NCBI GenBank assembly: GCA_013396525.1
Contig: VWYX01000365.1
Location: 186,001 to 250,000 of the forward strand
Direction of reading: 5' to 3'
DNA: 64,000 nucleotides
DNA from: Chaetorhynchus papuensis
Lineage: Eukaryota > Chordata > Aves > Passeriformes > Rhipiduridae
A program made the position numbers and the translations under genes. Numbering within the stretch: the first letter of the stretch is position 1; each line of letters starts with the position of its first letter. The notes beneath the pieces were generated by a model. That model ran no database searches. It worked only from the letters and a program-made list of their open reading frames with translations, and had not been told where the DNA came from. Positions 21,594-33,900 of this stretch are shown here, in pieces.

Positions 21594-22380
21594 CGCCGTC
21601 CCCGCCACACCGGTCCCCAGGGGCCGGTGGCCGCTCTCCGTGCAGGAGGACAGCGAGCGAGCGCTCGTCAGCTGCGCCAGCCCTTCCCTCGTAGGTAGAA
21701 AGTAGAGTGACCCCTGAGGTAGCGCTCCCAGCTTGGATTCTCCGTCAGTACTCCTTCACTAGCTGCTTGGAAAGCCCTTCCCTGTGCATGCGGCACTGCC
21801 ACGTACCCGGGGCTGCGGGGTCAGCCGGGCCGGCTGGGGGCCGGGGCGGAAATGAAGGCACATCCAGGCTGGATCTCGCTCTTCTCCAGCAGCACCCACT
21901 GCCCGCTCACATCCAAGGACTTCCAGCCGATGGGCACTTCCATGGTTTCCAGTCAGTGGCCTCTGCCCTGGCCGTGCTCCCAGAGCCGCCGTCCCCGTGG
22001 CCGTGAGCCGCCCCACCCGCCTGTCCCTGGCGGTCACAGCTCAGGGCACGGGCAGCCCCTGTCCTGGGGCACAGTGGTGCTGGCTCTCCAGGACCCGGCC
22101 ACACCGTGGGCTGGTGTCCTCCTGTCAGCCTTGTTTTTTGAAGATTATTTATACAGTTTTTCAAGAACTGAGTGGGAGTCCAATACCCAATACCAGGGCT
22201 CGTTTGGAAGCCAGGTGCGTGCGACACACTTTTTTATAAAGATTATTATAGCCCAGTTATTATATTTAAAGGTGTGTACATAGAGTGAACCTCTGGCCAT
22301 AGAGCCATGCATGTGCCTCCAGGAATGGCTTTCCATTCCTGTCTACTCCTTGCTTGGAATAAACTTGGTTGGAAACCGTG
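21594..22380 (+). other. DPYSL4: DPYSL4 3' UTR
   Basis: From the stop to about 20 bases past AATAAA (22358-22363). GC-rich in its first half and AT-rich from about 22130. No CR1 or other repeat seen inside. Confidence 0.75.
22358..22363 (+). terminator. DPYSL4: DPYSL4 poly-A signal AATAAA
   Basis: The first canonical AATAAA after the stop, about 770 bases downstream. Confidence 0.75.
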
Positions 22381-23082
22381 AAATGGTGGAAGTGGTTGAT
22401 CCACCCGAGTCCATTTTGTTGTTTTCTTCCTTTGAGTTTTTCTGGGTGAGGCTTGTACAATCCCATCCTGACTTGCAGGTACTGTGCTCCCCTCGGAGGG
22501 GGGAGAGGCTCATCATCCATGGTGTGGGCACAATCCCCCCCTTCTCCTCCGCTGTGCTCGGTGCCACGCAGCCGCCTGCCCCCACAGCCCCTGGGTTTGC
22601 AGATAAACCCACAGCTCCAGGAGTGGGGGCTGGTTTCCCCCTAGGCCCACACTGGCTCCAGTGCTGGTGAGATGTTGTGATGTGTCTGTGAGACACCGAA
22701 TTTCCCTTGGGCACTGCTGGACTTCAGGCTCCAGCTCTGCCTGAGCCAGGCATGAGAAAGGGAAAAGGGGTTGTTGCAGCACAAGCAGGGATCTGATTTT
22801 TGAGTGGGAGCTGGAACCACACATATGGCAGCTCCAGATCCACAAATCCACAAATTAGGAATGAACCCGCAAATGTAAACCAGAGAGGGATTTAGTTTTT
22901 TGTTGGATGTTTTTTTTTAAATTATCTGATATGACCTACATTTCACAGCTTAATGCTAGAGTAATTTTCTGCATCAAGCATATGGGAATGCATTTGTTCG
23001 GGTGTTTTATATTTAATTTTAACCTAATTTCATTTGTTGATTTTCTGATTTTCCCTGCAATTGCACCAAAGCAATTAACATC

Positions 23083-23172
23083 TAGTGGAAGGTGTCCCTG
23101 CCGTGGCAGGGGGTGCAATGAGATGAGCTTTAAGGTTCTTTCCAACCCAAACTATTTATGATTCTATGATCT
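23083..23172 (+). repeat. Short CR1 3' tail
   Basis: TAGTGGAAGGTGTCCCTGCC, then TTCCAACCCAAACTA and a clear ATTTATGATTCTATGAT end. Confidence 0.8.
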
Positions 23173-23872
23173 CTTTTCTTTCTGAATAGAGCTTAAATTA
23201 CAGCAGTAGGAACTTCGTAAGAAATGGGAGAGATAGAAGTCACAGTCTGATGGCAGTGACCTCTCCATCACCCCAACATCCATGGGGTGACAGGGACACC
23301 CCAACACCCTCAGCTTGTAAACACTTAGCAAAGGAGGTTCTGAGGTCTCTGTGCTGTAAATGTCCCTTTTCCCACAGTTGGCCTGGTTTGTGCCAGGCCC
23401 CTGGGCCGGCGAGGACCCAGAGAGACACTCTTCCCTCTCCCCCATCACCCGGTTTAGGTCCCTCCACCCTCTGTGCCAGCCCAAGGCTCAAACCCTGCCA
23501 GCCCTTCCCTTACAGAGGAGGGGTTTGCATTTATTCCCTCTGTCAGGGAGCTGTCAGAGCCAGCACAGCTGCCCCAGCCTCCTCCTAATGCAGGGATCAG
23601 AGCCAGCAGCATCTCTGCAGCTCCGCCGGTGCCAGGAGAGCTGAGCTGAGTCCCGCAGCTGCCTGCTAATGGAGCCAGAGCCTCCGGGAAACAACCCCCC
23701 ATGGCACCCATGCGGTCCCTGGCCCTAATTCCTTTGGACAGCTTTCCTGCAGGCTCTGGGTCAGGGACACCGAGGAGACGCTCCATGCCCTTGACCGACG
23801 GCGCATCCCCAGCTCTGCAGCACCGCGGCTGCGATGGAGGAGCCCCAAGTCCCCACACTTGTGCCTGGAGTG

Positions 23873-23958
23873 GGGATGGACCCCTCGATTCCCTGCAGAA
23901 CAGCAGTGCTCCTTAGGGATGGACCCCTCGATTCCCTGCAGAACAGCAGTGCTCCTAA
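23873..23958. repeat. Two-copy tandem duplication, 43-bp unit
   Basis: The unit beginning GGGATGGACCCCTCG occurs twice head to tail (23873 and 23916) with almost no difference, so it is probably recent. Confidence 0.9.
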
Positions 23959-24057
23959 GGGAGCAAATGAGCTGGCAGACAGGCACTGAACTATCCTTGT
24001 GCTTATCCCTGGCTTTCCACGCTCACTGTGTCTTTTTCCTTTATTTTTATTTTGCAT

Positions 24058-24312
24058 GGCTTCCCACTGCCAGAGGGCAGGGCTGGATGGGATATTGGGC
24101 AGGAATTGTTCCCTGGGAGGGTGGGCAGGCCCTGGCACAGGGTGCCCAGAGCAGCTGTGGCTGCCCCTGGATCCCTGGCAGTGCCCAAGGCCAGGCTGGA
24201 TGGAGCTTGGAGCAACCTGGGATAGTGGAAGGTGTCCCTGCCATGGCAGGGAGGAACAAGCTTTAATGTCCCTTCTCAAGCAGACCATTCTGGAATTCTG
24301 TGGTTCTGTGAT
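24058..24312 (+). repeat. CR1 LINE 3' end
   Basis: Full set of abundant-subfamily blocks, ending GGAATTCTGTGGTTCTGTGA. Lies between the two convergent genes. Confidence 0.88.
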
Positions 24313-25389
24313 TTCCCTCCCGTCCAGCACCTTGATCAGCAGCAGGATCAGTAACAGCAGGTAAGAAAGACAAGGCTGGTTGGTGAGCCTGGGAAGGTCG
24401 TTCCCTGTTTGTTCCCAGCAAATCCCAGTTCCCATGGTTCAGGCACAGTGATAAGGGACAGGGCAGGCAGGCACTGAGCACTCCCAGCTGCTGTGGGCGT
24501 TTTTGTCCCTCAGCTTTTCCTCCCCTGTACTTCAGGGCTGTGTGTGGGAAACTGCCCTCACTCTGTGCCCTTCACCTTCTCCCCCCTATAGTAAGAACCC
24601 AGCTCGGTGGGTGCCCTGGGTGCTTCGGGGACACCCAGGAATGCCGCCCCACAGGCAGCACGGGCTGTTCAGAAGGGACGAGGCCAGGCTCAGACATCGA
24701 TTCGTCTCATGCCTTCACGGCTCCTTTGAAGCGAGGAGCAGCTTTTGTAGCTGTGTCTGCACGGCAACCAGCCAGCAGCACATCGTGCCGAGCGAGAGAA
24801 ATCATCCCTGCACTGAGCAGGGATCAAAGGGAAAAAGCAGAGATCTCCTGACACTTCCAGGGGCTGCTTTTATTGAGGTTAAGATAAAAAATCCAGGGCT
24901 GCGTGAGGAAACACCAAATCCCTGTGAGCCGTGGCTGTTGTGCCCTTGCTGCCACAGCGAGGTCAGGTCCTGCCACCCTCCCCTCACACCTCTGTGTCCC
25001 CCCGGTGCTCCCAGCCCAGCCACCAGCCCCAGCACTGATGGCACCACTGTGGGCACAGCTGTCCTAAGCCAGTGGCCGTGCAGGGGGCTCTGGTCCTCAC
25101 TGAGATCCTCACCCACCATGGACAGTGCCTGCAGCCCCGCTGTGTGCAGACACGGCCTCCCTATGGAATTACAAGCACAGGATGGGACCCAGGTGTTCCC
25201 CTCCCAGCACCTGTTCCTGAGGCATTTCACGGCAGTGTCCCACAGCTCTCGTCCCACACGGCTCCGCGGGAGCTGGGAGCGTCCCACCAGCCCAGATTCC
25301 GGCTGGGTTCCAGAATTCCAGCGTTTGGATGCTTCTGTGGTTTCATGCATCTACAGCTCAACACCCTGGAAATGACACCAAATCCTTGG

Positions 25390-27850
25390 CAATGTTAAAA
25401 ATACACATTTATTACTCCACATGTGCAATGGCTTCCGGCAGTATCTGCAAAAACACAACCTTGTCATAACTTAAATATTCTGTGACGTGGTAAAATTGTC
25501 ATGCAAGAAAATTACAGGAATGTATTAACATAAAATACAAAGATGTATTTACATATATTTGCACTGAAATAATTTCTAAAAATACCCTCCCAAGGCAGCA
25601 GGATTTCAGCACTGTCCAGGGTCAAGTCCATATTACTGGCATTTTTGCTATTATTTTATTACTCTTTGTCTCTTTTTGGCAAGCTCTGGAGTATTAGAGA
25701 ATTGGCAACAGAAGAAACATCAGGACCTGACCTGGCATTTGTCTTCTGCACAAAATTCCCAGTGAAGGCTGTGGAATTCAATGCAAACACTTAAAAATAT
25801 GCAACTTTGCAAAACTTCGTAACACAACAGAGATAAGAAAACAATCTCATGGCAAGTGATTAAAGGAGAATAATTTATAGGTGCTGTAGACTTTTCACAG
25901 CAGATAATGGCACACACTGTATAAATCTGTCATACAAAAAAATACAGGTATTTAAATATTTATGTACAGAAAATTCCTGTGTTCTGGCTGTAGTGGAGGT
26001 GTAACCCAGAGCTGTTAGTGACACCGTCCAAGCTGGGATTTGGGACCAGGGCTCTGCCATGACTTCACTGTGAGGTTTGCTCAGCAGCAGTAGCCAGGGC
26101 TCAGCCAAAACGATGGCACCAATATGGGCCCCAACGTGGGCACCACAACCCTGCCACACCCCACACCTTTCTCCCCATCCCCACCACAGCCTGTGCCACG
26201 GCCAGGGACAGGGAACACCCACGGGAGTGGCCCAAGGAGCAGAGAGGATCAAAAGCCCAGGAATCCATTGTGGATGGGATGAGCCAGACATGGGACACCC
26301 TGGCAGGAGCCACAAAGATGTGCAGGGCCAACAGGACCGAGCTCGGCTCAGTTGGCACAGGCTCATTACAGGGACACAGCGATGGGGACACAAGAGGGGC
26401 CCAGAGTGGGGCACGGGGGGACAGGAGGCCCCAGAGCACTGAAACCCACCACAGGGCTTCTGACAGTGAAAACAACACTGAGCTGTTACCCATCATTTGT
26501 CCCTTTTCCAATTGCTCTTTTCTTGCCATTTCTTCTCCAGGGACTGAGTGCAAACAGGTGTCAGTGAAACCCTGTCCCCGACGGGCTCTGGTGAGGTTAT
26601 GCCCAAATACCATTCCACCTTTCTGTTTTTTTCATGGAAACAAAAACCACAACAAAACTGGTCCGGACAGAATCTGCTCTGTTAAAAACATCTCCCATCC
26701 ATTTTTGCATTAGCAATATCCAGTAAGGATGCCAACACTGCAGCCTCCCAGTGCCTGGCAGCAAGCAGCTGCTGCTGGTTTGACGGTGACTGCAGTCCCA
26801 CCACGCACCTGGGGCACCAGAGCAGTCGTGTGGCACCACAGGGCTCGGGTTTAGCCACAGCAACCAAAAACCACTCTGCAGAAGGTCAAACAACTAATAT
26901 AGTGAAGGCCCCTGCAACAAGAAAGGCAACATCCACAGCTGGAGCAAGGGAAGATTTCCCATCTTATTAAGAAGTTAAGACAGGTATTGGTAAATTATAT
27001 ACAGTACTTGTACTTTACACTGAAAATAAAGTAAATCAAAGGGTGAAATTTGATATTCCTGTCTTTCATAACCAAGCAGCCTTGCAAGGCCACCCCCTCT
27101 GCCTCCAACAAAACCTCAGCCCATGATAAACTGTGTCCTCCGAACCTGGGCACATGGAGCCAGACCCTCCAATCCGTCCTACGGCTCCTCACTGCCTGCA
27201 GCAGCCACATCAAGGAAGAAAATATTTTAAATGCATTCTGCATCTCAAATACACATTTCCCAGTCCCTGAAGAATCCATGGAGTGCACAAAAACCATTTA
27301 TATGCCTTGAATGGGGAAAGGAACTGACAGGTGACGCAAGGACAAGGAGGTGCCTGGGACGTCCTTGTGCTGCAGGACCCCAGCTGGAGGCTGCCAGGAG
27401 CTGGTGCCAGAGGGGCCCCGGGGCTGCTCTGGTTTGCACAGGGTCTGCCCATCCCCAGAGCAGCACCTGTGAACAGGGAATGCCAAAATCAAACTCACAC
27501 CGCCTCTCTGGCCTTCCTCCCTGCTCCTCGTCTCTCCCCGTGGGACCCGAGGACATGGCTTCCTTCCCTGTCCTCTCACTGCATTATAAACGTGTAGATC
27601 AGCAACCTGACATTAAAACAGAAAGACTGAGTTGGTCTCCTCCCTTGACAAGTTGCATAGGCCGTACGTTCCCCCGACAGGCAGCCGTGGGGCCGGGCTG
27701 GCGGCCACGGCCCGGGAGGGCAGTCCTGTGGGAACTCGGGTGTGCTCCGGCTCTGCAAGGGGAGCTGCCGGCGCTCAGCGGGGCGGGCTCGGTGCTCAGC
27801 GCACCGGAGGGCGGGTGAGGGCGCGGGCGGCCTGGCCCGGCGGCCCCGGC
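25390..27850 (-). other. STK32C: STK32C 3' UTR
   Basis: From the stop to about 20 bases past AATAAA on the - strand (25408-25413). About 2.4 kb, with no CR1 inside, unlike the flanks. Its far end is AT-rich with several alternative AATAAA-like sites (for example near 25653). Confidence 0.6.
25408..25413 (-). terminator. STK32C: STK32C distal poly-A signal AATAAA
   Basis: AATAAA on the - strand, with TTTTTAACATT downstream. It is the last candidate signal before the CR1-bearing intergenic region. Confidence 0.55.
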
Positions 27851-27974
27851 CTAGCTGCTGCCCGAGGAGCACACGGAGCTGCACATGTGCAGGGGCTCGG
27901 CCTCGGCCTCCGCTTCGTCCGTGGGCTCGGAGGCGGACACGGACTCGCTCGGCTGCTCTTGGCTCTTCTTTAGC
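27851..27974 (-). CDS. STK32C: STK32C exon 12 (C-terminus)
   Basis: Residues 352-392 and stop TAG at 27851-27853. KLKKSQEQPSESVSASEP, then an acidic EAEAEAE stretch and a Cys/Ser tail (LHMCSSVCSSGSS) similar to the Cys-containing end of human STK32C. The exon is GC- and CpG-rich. Confidence 0.93.
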
Positions 27975-30900
27975 CTGTGGGAGCGGAGGAACCACAAGTT
28001 GCACGGCCACCCCTCGAACAAACCCCCCCAGGAGTGGCAGTGTGGGCTGTGGCCCCGGCTGCCCCCTCACTGCTCGAGAGCTGCCACGGCAGAGCCACGC
28101 AGAGCGAGGAGTCCTCACAGAGCACACAGACGGGTCATGCCAGAGCCCAGCGTATCAGCAAACCACGCTGAACTGCTCTGAAATGCCCCAAAACAGCCTG
28201 CAAGGCTTCAGCCCACCCAGAGGGGCCATGAGCACCCACAGCACAGCCAGGCTCCTGCCACCCCTCCTCCTGCATGGAGCCTGCCTCACGCTCCGCTTGC
28301 AGACCAAACAGCCCCAGACCTGGGGGGCTTTCATCCAGCACTTCCACTGCCTGCTTATTCCCACCAGGGACTTCAACACATAGAATAGATTCATAGGATT
28401 ATTAAGGTTGGAAAAGACCTCCACAATCACTGGGTCCAACCTTCCTCACCTTCATTTCCCAAAACATCATCTGCTAAAAGCAGGACGGGTGAGGAGGTGC
28501 CACAGGGGAACTGAAGCAGTGTCACACACACATGTTCAATCCCAGCAGTCTCTCTACAGCATATTTTATTTAATGGCAGTTAATAATCCCTGATCTGGTC
28601 TCCCTTTGTGGCCAGAACCATTTTTCATACACAGGCAGCACCTGAGCTCCTTTGCTAGGACCAGTCACCTGGGGCTAAGCCAGCAGCAAGGTGCTCCTGG
28701 CTGTCAGGCACTGGCACCGATTCCTAAGGGAAGCTAGAAAAAAAGAGTATTTTTCCCTAAAAAAAGCACCCCACACACTCACTTCTCTCTGTTGAAGATG
28801 ACGAAGTCCTGCTGGATAGCTTCAAGGCATTCCTGGAGATAGTCATTTTCCTATTGAAGAAAAACAAAACATGCATAAGCAGCCCCATTTGCATCTCACT
28901 GCAGCCCCCAGCACTCCCAGCTGTGTGCAGGAGCCTCCAGATGTGTGAGGGAGCCCCCACCCCCTGAACCTCAGCCCAGCAGCTGGAGGCAGCAGGGCTG
29001 GCTGCCTGTGGCTTTTACCAGGGGCTTGTGCCATCCACGGCAGCAGTTTTCCATAAAACACAGATCACACTGTTCCCAACATAAACATAACGCATTTATC
29101 CACGTATCCTGTATTTTGGGAGTGCTGTCAGCCCAAAGGAAGCACAGCCAGCGTGGGGAGAGCCCAGCACACAGCCCACGTGTGGGAGTCCCTGCAGAGG
29201 CACACAGGGAGCTGCAGCCCTGGGGCTGTGCAGGGACACAGGCTGAGCACACTGGGCTGCCCAGACCTCTGCTGCTCATTTCCCTTTCCAAAGTACCCAC
29301 TACTGTGAACGTTTGGTCAAACTTCCATAAGAGGAATACTTGGTTGTTTAAAAGACTCCAATGGGCAAATGTTTTCATCAAAATAAAGCTGTGGCTCCTG
29401 CAGTGTGGCAGTAACAGCTGCAATACCCGCCCAAATCCAGCCTTTTCCCAGCTGGGTGTTACCCTAGGGAGCACATACAGACTGGGAGCTGTCTTTGCTG
29501 TTATCCCTTGACTTGTTCTTTGCGAGCCTCTTCTTCTTCTTGTGCAGGGGCCTTGACTCCAGAATCATCTCCTCCAGCTCGAAGGTGGGGTCGCAGTGCA
29601 GGCGGCCCTTCTGCCAGGACACACGACACGACTCACATCAGGCACAGCAGAGGCTCAGAAACCACTTCCCCCTCAGAAAACCTCTGCTCTCACAGTGGCT
29701 ACTCCAGCCTGAGGAGCAGCCCCTGAGGCATCGGGACACAGATCACCCCTACTCACATTGGGGACAAAGCCTGGCTCCACGCGCTTCTCGCACACGTCGC
29801 TCCACACCACACCTGAGAGGTGCGCTGAGGCCTGGATGTGGGCCAGGCAGGAGAAGCGATGCTCAGGATTCACTGTCAGCAGCTGGGGAGGAAAAAACAT
29901 TGGTGATAAAGCATTGGAGAGAAGAGCTTTCCCACCAGAGGAGGAAGACAAGGCACCCAGCAGCAGCCTGCCGGGGCCAACTCCAGTGGTTCAGCCACAC
30001 CAGGGAGCCTTTCTGCTGTGGGAAACAGATAACTGACTACAGGAGAAATACCCAGCAAAATGTTCTGGAGGTTGTGAAACCAGGTACCACGGGTTCCTGG
30101 ATCAGCATGGATTTGCTCCCTCCATGCCCAACCCTTCCCCACAGCACCTGGCACTGCCACCCTGCACGTTCCTCCCCCTGCCAGGGAGGCATGGATCCCC
30201 CCAGAGGCTCATCCTTTCAGTCCAGCCTCTGTGACACCAGGGGCAGCGCTCCATTCATCACACACACGGATTACTGAGCACAGAGAATAAAATTCTCAAT
30301 GCTCGCTTGTTCTGCCGAGACAGCAGTCTGAGGGCAGAGCTGGTTTTCAAAGGACTCAGCACCATGTCCCACTGCTGGAGGGATGTCTAATGGGAGGGTA
30401 CAAACAATGTGGAGGTGCATTAACACAAGGTGTGGGCAGGGCTTACAGAAAATTCGATGCCTGTCTCTCCCTTGAAAAGCTTCCCTGAAATTCAGCTGAT
30501 GAGACCTTTGCAGAGCGTACTCAGAGCCCCACACATGTCCCGTCTCTCCTGAGAGTGGGATGCTCAAGACAGCTAAGCTGTGTCCACCCTGTCCCCTCTC
30601 CAGGAACCCCACCTTCACTCTGGACCAGTTCTTGCCATTTTCCCAGAGCACACAGAATTTGAGTCCTGACCCCTCGGTCTGGGCACCTGCAGCTGAGCGT
30701 GTCTGCTCCCCCGACTGACGGGCACCTACAGTGGGACCTCCACAAAGTGCCCATGGAGGACGGTTTCCCTTAAAAAACTGTGGCACAGTCCTACACACAC
30801 AGGCCCTGGGTGGTCACAACCTATTTCCAGAAAATAAAGTCAGCACTGGGTCTTTTTCCAGCACCAAAGGTGACGATGCACGGAGCAGGCGATGGTGGCT

Positions 30901-33900
30901 GCACCTGCAGCCCCCGAGCACAGGGATGCTGTAAAGGGCACGTGGGCAGGACACCGGGCCAGGGTACCCCGGCGCTTTGGGGGGCCATGGGGCTCTCTTC
31001 TCGGCTGAGGGGGCTGCTGGCACATTCCTGGTGAGGCTGGAGTCCCTGGAAGCCGGGCCGCCCAGAAGATGGCAGTGCAAACCTGCCAAACGCGCCGTCA
31101 CAGCCTCTGCCAGCAACGCTGCTCCTCATTAAACTGAATCCAATTATGCAAATTACCCACCCAACACTAATTCCTATCAGAGGCACTTATTTGCTGCCAG
31201 CACCGGGTGTATGTTTCCTACAGCAAACTCACCAGCTACTTTTCTGAGTCCTCAAGCAAGCCAGAGCTAAACCAGGTGCCCCACTACATACCAGCTTTCT
31301 CCAGCAGCATGAGGAAAGCAGCAGAGCATTCCACAGACCTGGAATCCCCCAACAGCTCTCACAACCCTGTCAGACCCTTCAGCCTCAGAGAACCAGAGAG
31401 GGAGCAGCCAGTGCTGCAGTGCAGCATGTGCTTTTCACCTCACGTGCCATCCCAGCCAGAGGTGCTGCCTTTACAGGTGACAATGATCATGGAGAGGATG
31501 GGATGCTGGAAGGCACAATTCTAGCCCAGCTGGGAATCTGACTGTCACACCAAACCCAGCCTTTGCTTCCCTTGCTATCCAACATCATGCATCTTATTAC
31601 AGGGATAATAAACACACAACACACACAATTAATCATAGAATCCCAGATTGGATTGGGCTGGAAGCTCATTCAGTCCCACCCCCTGCCATGGCAGGGACAC
31701 CTCCCACTGTCCCAGGCTGCTCCCAGCCCCAATGTCCAGCCTGGCCTTGGGCACTGCCAGGGATCCAGGGGCAGCCACAGCTGCTCTGGGCACCCTGGGC
31801 CAGGGCCTGCCCACCCTCCCAGGGAACAATTCCTGCCCAAGATCCCATCCAGCCCTGCCCTCTGGCAGTGGGAAGCCATTCCCTGTGCCCTGTCCCTCCA
31901 GCCCTTGTCCCCAGGCCTTCTCCAGCTCTCCTGGAGCCCCTTTAGGCACTGGACAGGGCTTTAAGGTCTCCCTGGAGCCTCCTCTTCTCAAGGCTTAACA
32001 TTCCTGTCTCTCCCAGCCTATCTTTTGTATATTATTACTATTATTATTATTATTACCCTTATTATTAATTGTTTATTAACATGCTGATAGCTTCCCAGCC
32101 AGTCCTGCCCACACAGCAGGTACCACCCAAGCCCAGCCCGGCCCAGCAGGACAGTTCACCTTGCGCAGCAGAGCGACCATTTCCTTGGACCAGGCCGACG
32201 AGTACTGGACGCTGACGGTGCTGAAGAGCTGCACCAGCGACTCCACGGGGTTGTTGGAGTGGATGTCGTACGGCCTCTGGGGACAAGAGCACAAAGGTGA
32301 GCAGTCCCCTCTCCCTCTGGGTCAGCCAGAGCACACGATCCAAGGGCCAGGACGGCCGGAGCCCTACCCAGCCCCGCAGCAGCTCGTAGGCCATGATTCC
32401 CAGAGACCACCAGTCCACCTCGAAGGAATAGCCCGTCCCGCCGCTCAGGAAGGAATGGAAAATCTCCGGGGCTGAGCAGAAAGAGATAACATGCAACAGG
32501 TTATTTGTTGTTCTCTACTCCAGTATTCCATGTCAGTGCACAATGCTTACAGTGACTGTATGACTGCATGACTCCCAACGGGAGGCTGCGTGAGGCAGGG
32601 GAGCAGCAGCAGCAGCAGCCCTGTGCCTGCCCTCACTGGGAACTGGGATGTCAGCCACCTGCAGGGACAGCCCTCCCAGCACAGGACAGCAGAACCATGG
32701 GGACGCTGGGACACAGCAAGGCCAATGCTGGAGCCAGAGAGGGAGAGCAGTGGGATGGGGAGTGCAGGATGGGATGGGAGGGCAGGAGGAGAAGGCTGGA
32801 TGGGATGAGGAGGACAGGGCAGGATGGAGAGGACTAGGCAGGATGTAATGCAGAGGGCAGGACAGGACAGGATGGGATGGTGTGACATGCCAGCCACGGT
32901 GCCTTCACACCTGGAGCTCCCCTTCTCAAACAATGTCAAGTACTTGGACACGAGCACCCATGTCCTAAATTAACTCAGTGCCCCCGCCCCAGCCAGGGCC
33001 CATCAGGCAGCTTGTGCTGAGCACTCCCAAAACACAACACAGGCACAAGAGCAGAGATTGTTTCTTACCCATGTATGGCTTTGTCCCAGCCAATGCAGTC
33101 GCTCTTTCACCGTCCCTAATGATTGTTGCAATATTAAAATCTGTTAAATGGGCATGACCTTAAATAAAGACACATTTTAAGAAGGAATTAATGGCAGTGC
33201 AGTGGCAATGCAGTCAGAACACATTTGTTTCATAATCTTCTGCCCTCAGACAGGGTAGCACAGACACGGGCAGGTCAGGGTCAGATCCCGTGGAATGGCC
33301 ATAAGAGATCCCAAAGCTTTCCCAGGATTTGGGCTGGCCAGGTGATTAAACGGTAGGGAGCTTTGGGTCTGGATTTTAAACCACACTTGGAGCTAGCCAG
33401 TAACCCCCAGCAGCTTCAGCACTGGCCAAATTGCTCTGGCCAGAAGTTACAGGGATGAAAAACAGGGAAATGCTATCATAGAACCACAGAATGTTTGGGT
33501 TGGAAGGGACTTAAAGATCATCTCCTTCCAAGCTCCTGCCATGAAGCTTCCACTAGACCAGGGTGTTCCAAGCCACTAAACTGCAATGACTCCAAATTCC
33601 CAGGGCTGAAGCAGGGCTGCCCCTCCATGCTGACCACAGCACACCAGCCAGGCCAGCTGAGTGGTCCTCCCCAGCATTACAAAGCACGGGCATGTTCAGC
33701 CAGAAAGATCCAGTGAAAGGAGAGCAGCTTTTCCCACATTTTCCCCAGGCAAAAAGATGCCCAGCACACAGGACTGTAAAGAATCTGTCCCTGGAATGAA
33801 CGAGGGAGCAAACATAGAGGAGCAGAGTGATTCTACCTTGTTCATCGAGGAGGATGTTGTCTGGTTTTACATCTCTGGGAAAAGAAGGAAGATTACAGCG

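Larger units (their letters stand above)
22381..25389. other. Intergenic interval between convergent DPYSL4 and STK32C
   Basis: About 3 kb between the two 3' ends. It contains two + oriented CR1 tails and a 43-bp tandem duplication. Open frames at 24503-25375 have no recognisable product and no splice support, so no gene is called. Confidence 0.6.

Noticed and set aside
24503..25375. 290-codon + strand open frame
   Set aside because: No domain, no splice context, lies between the 3' ends of two genes.
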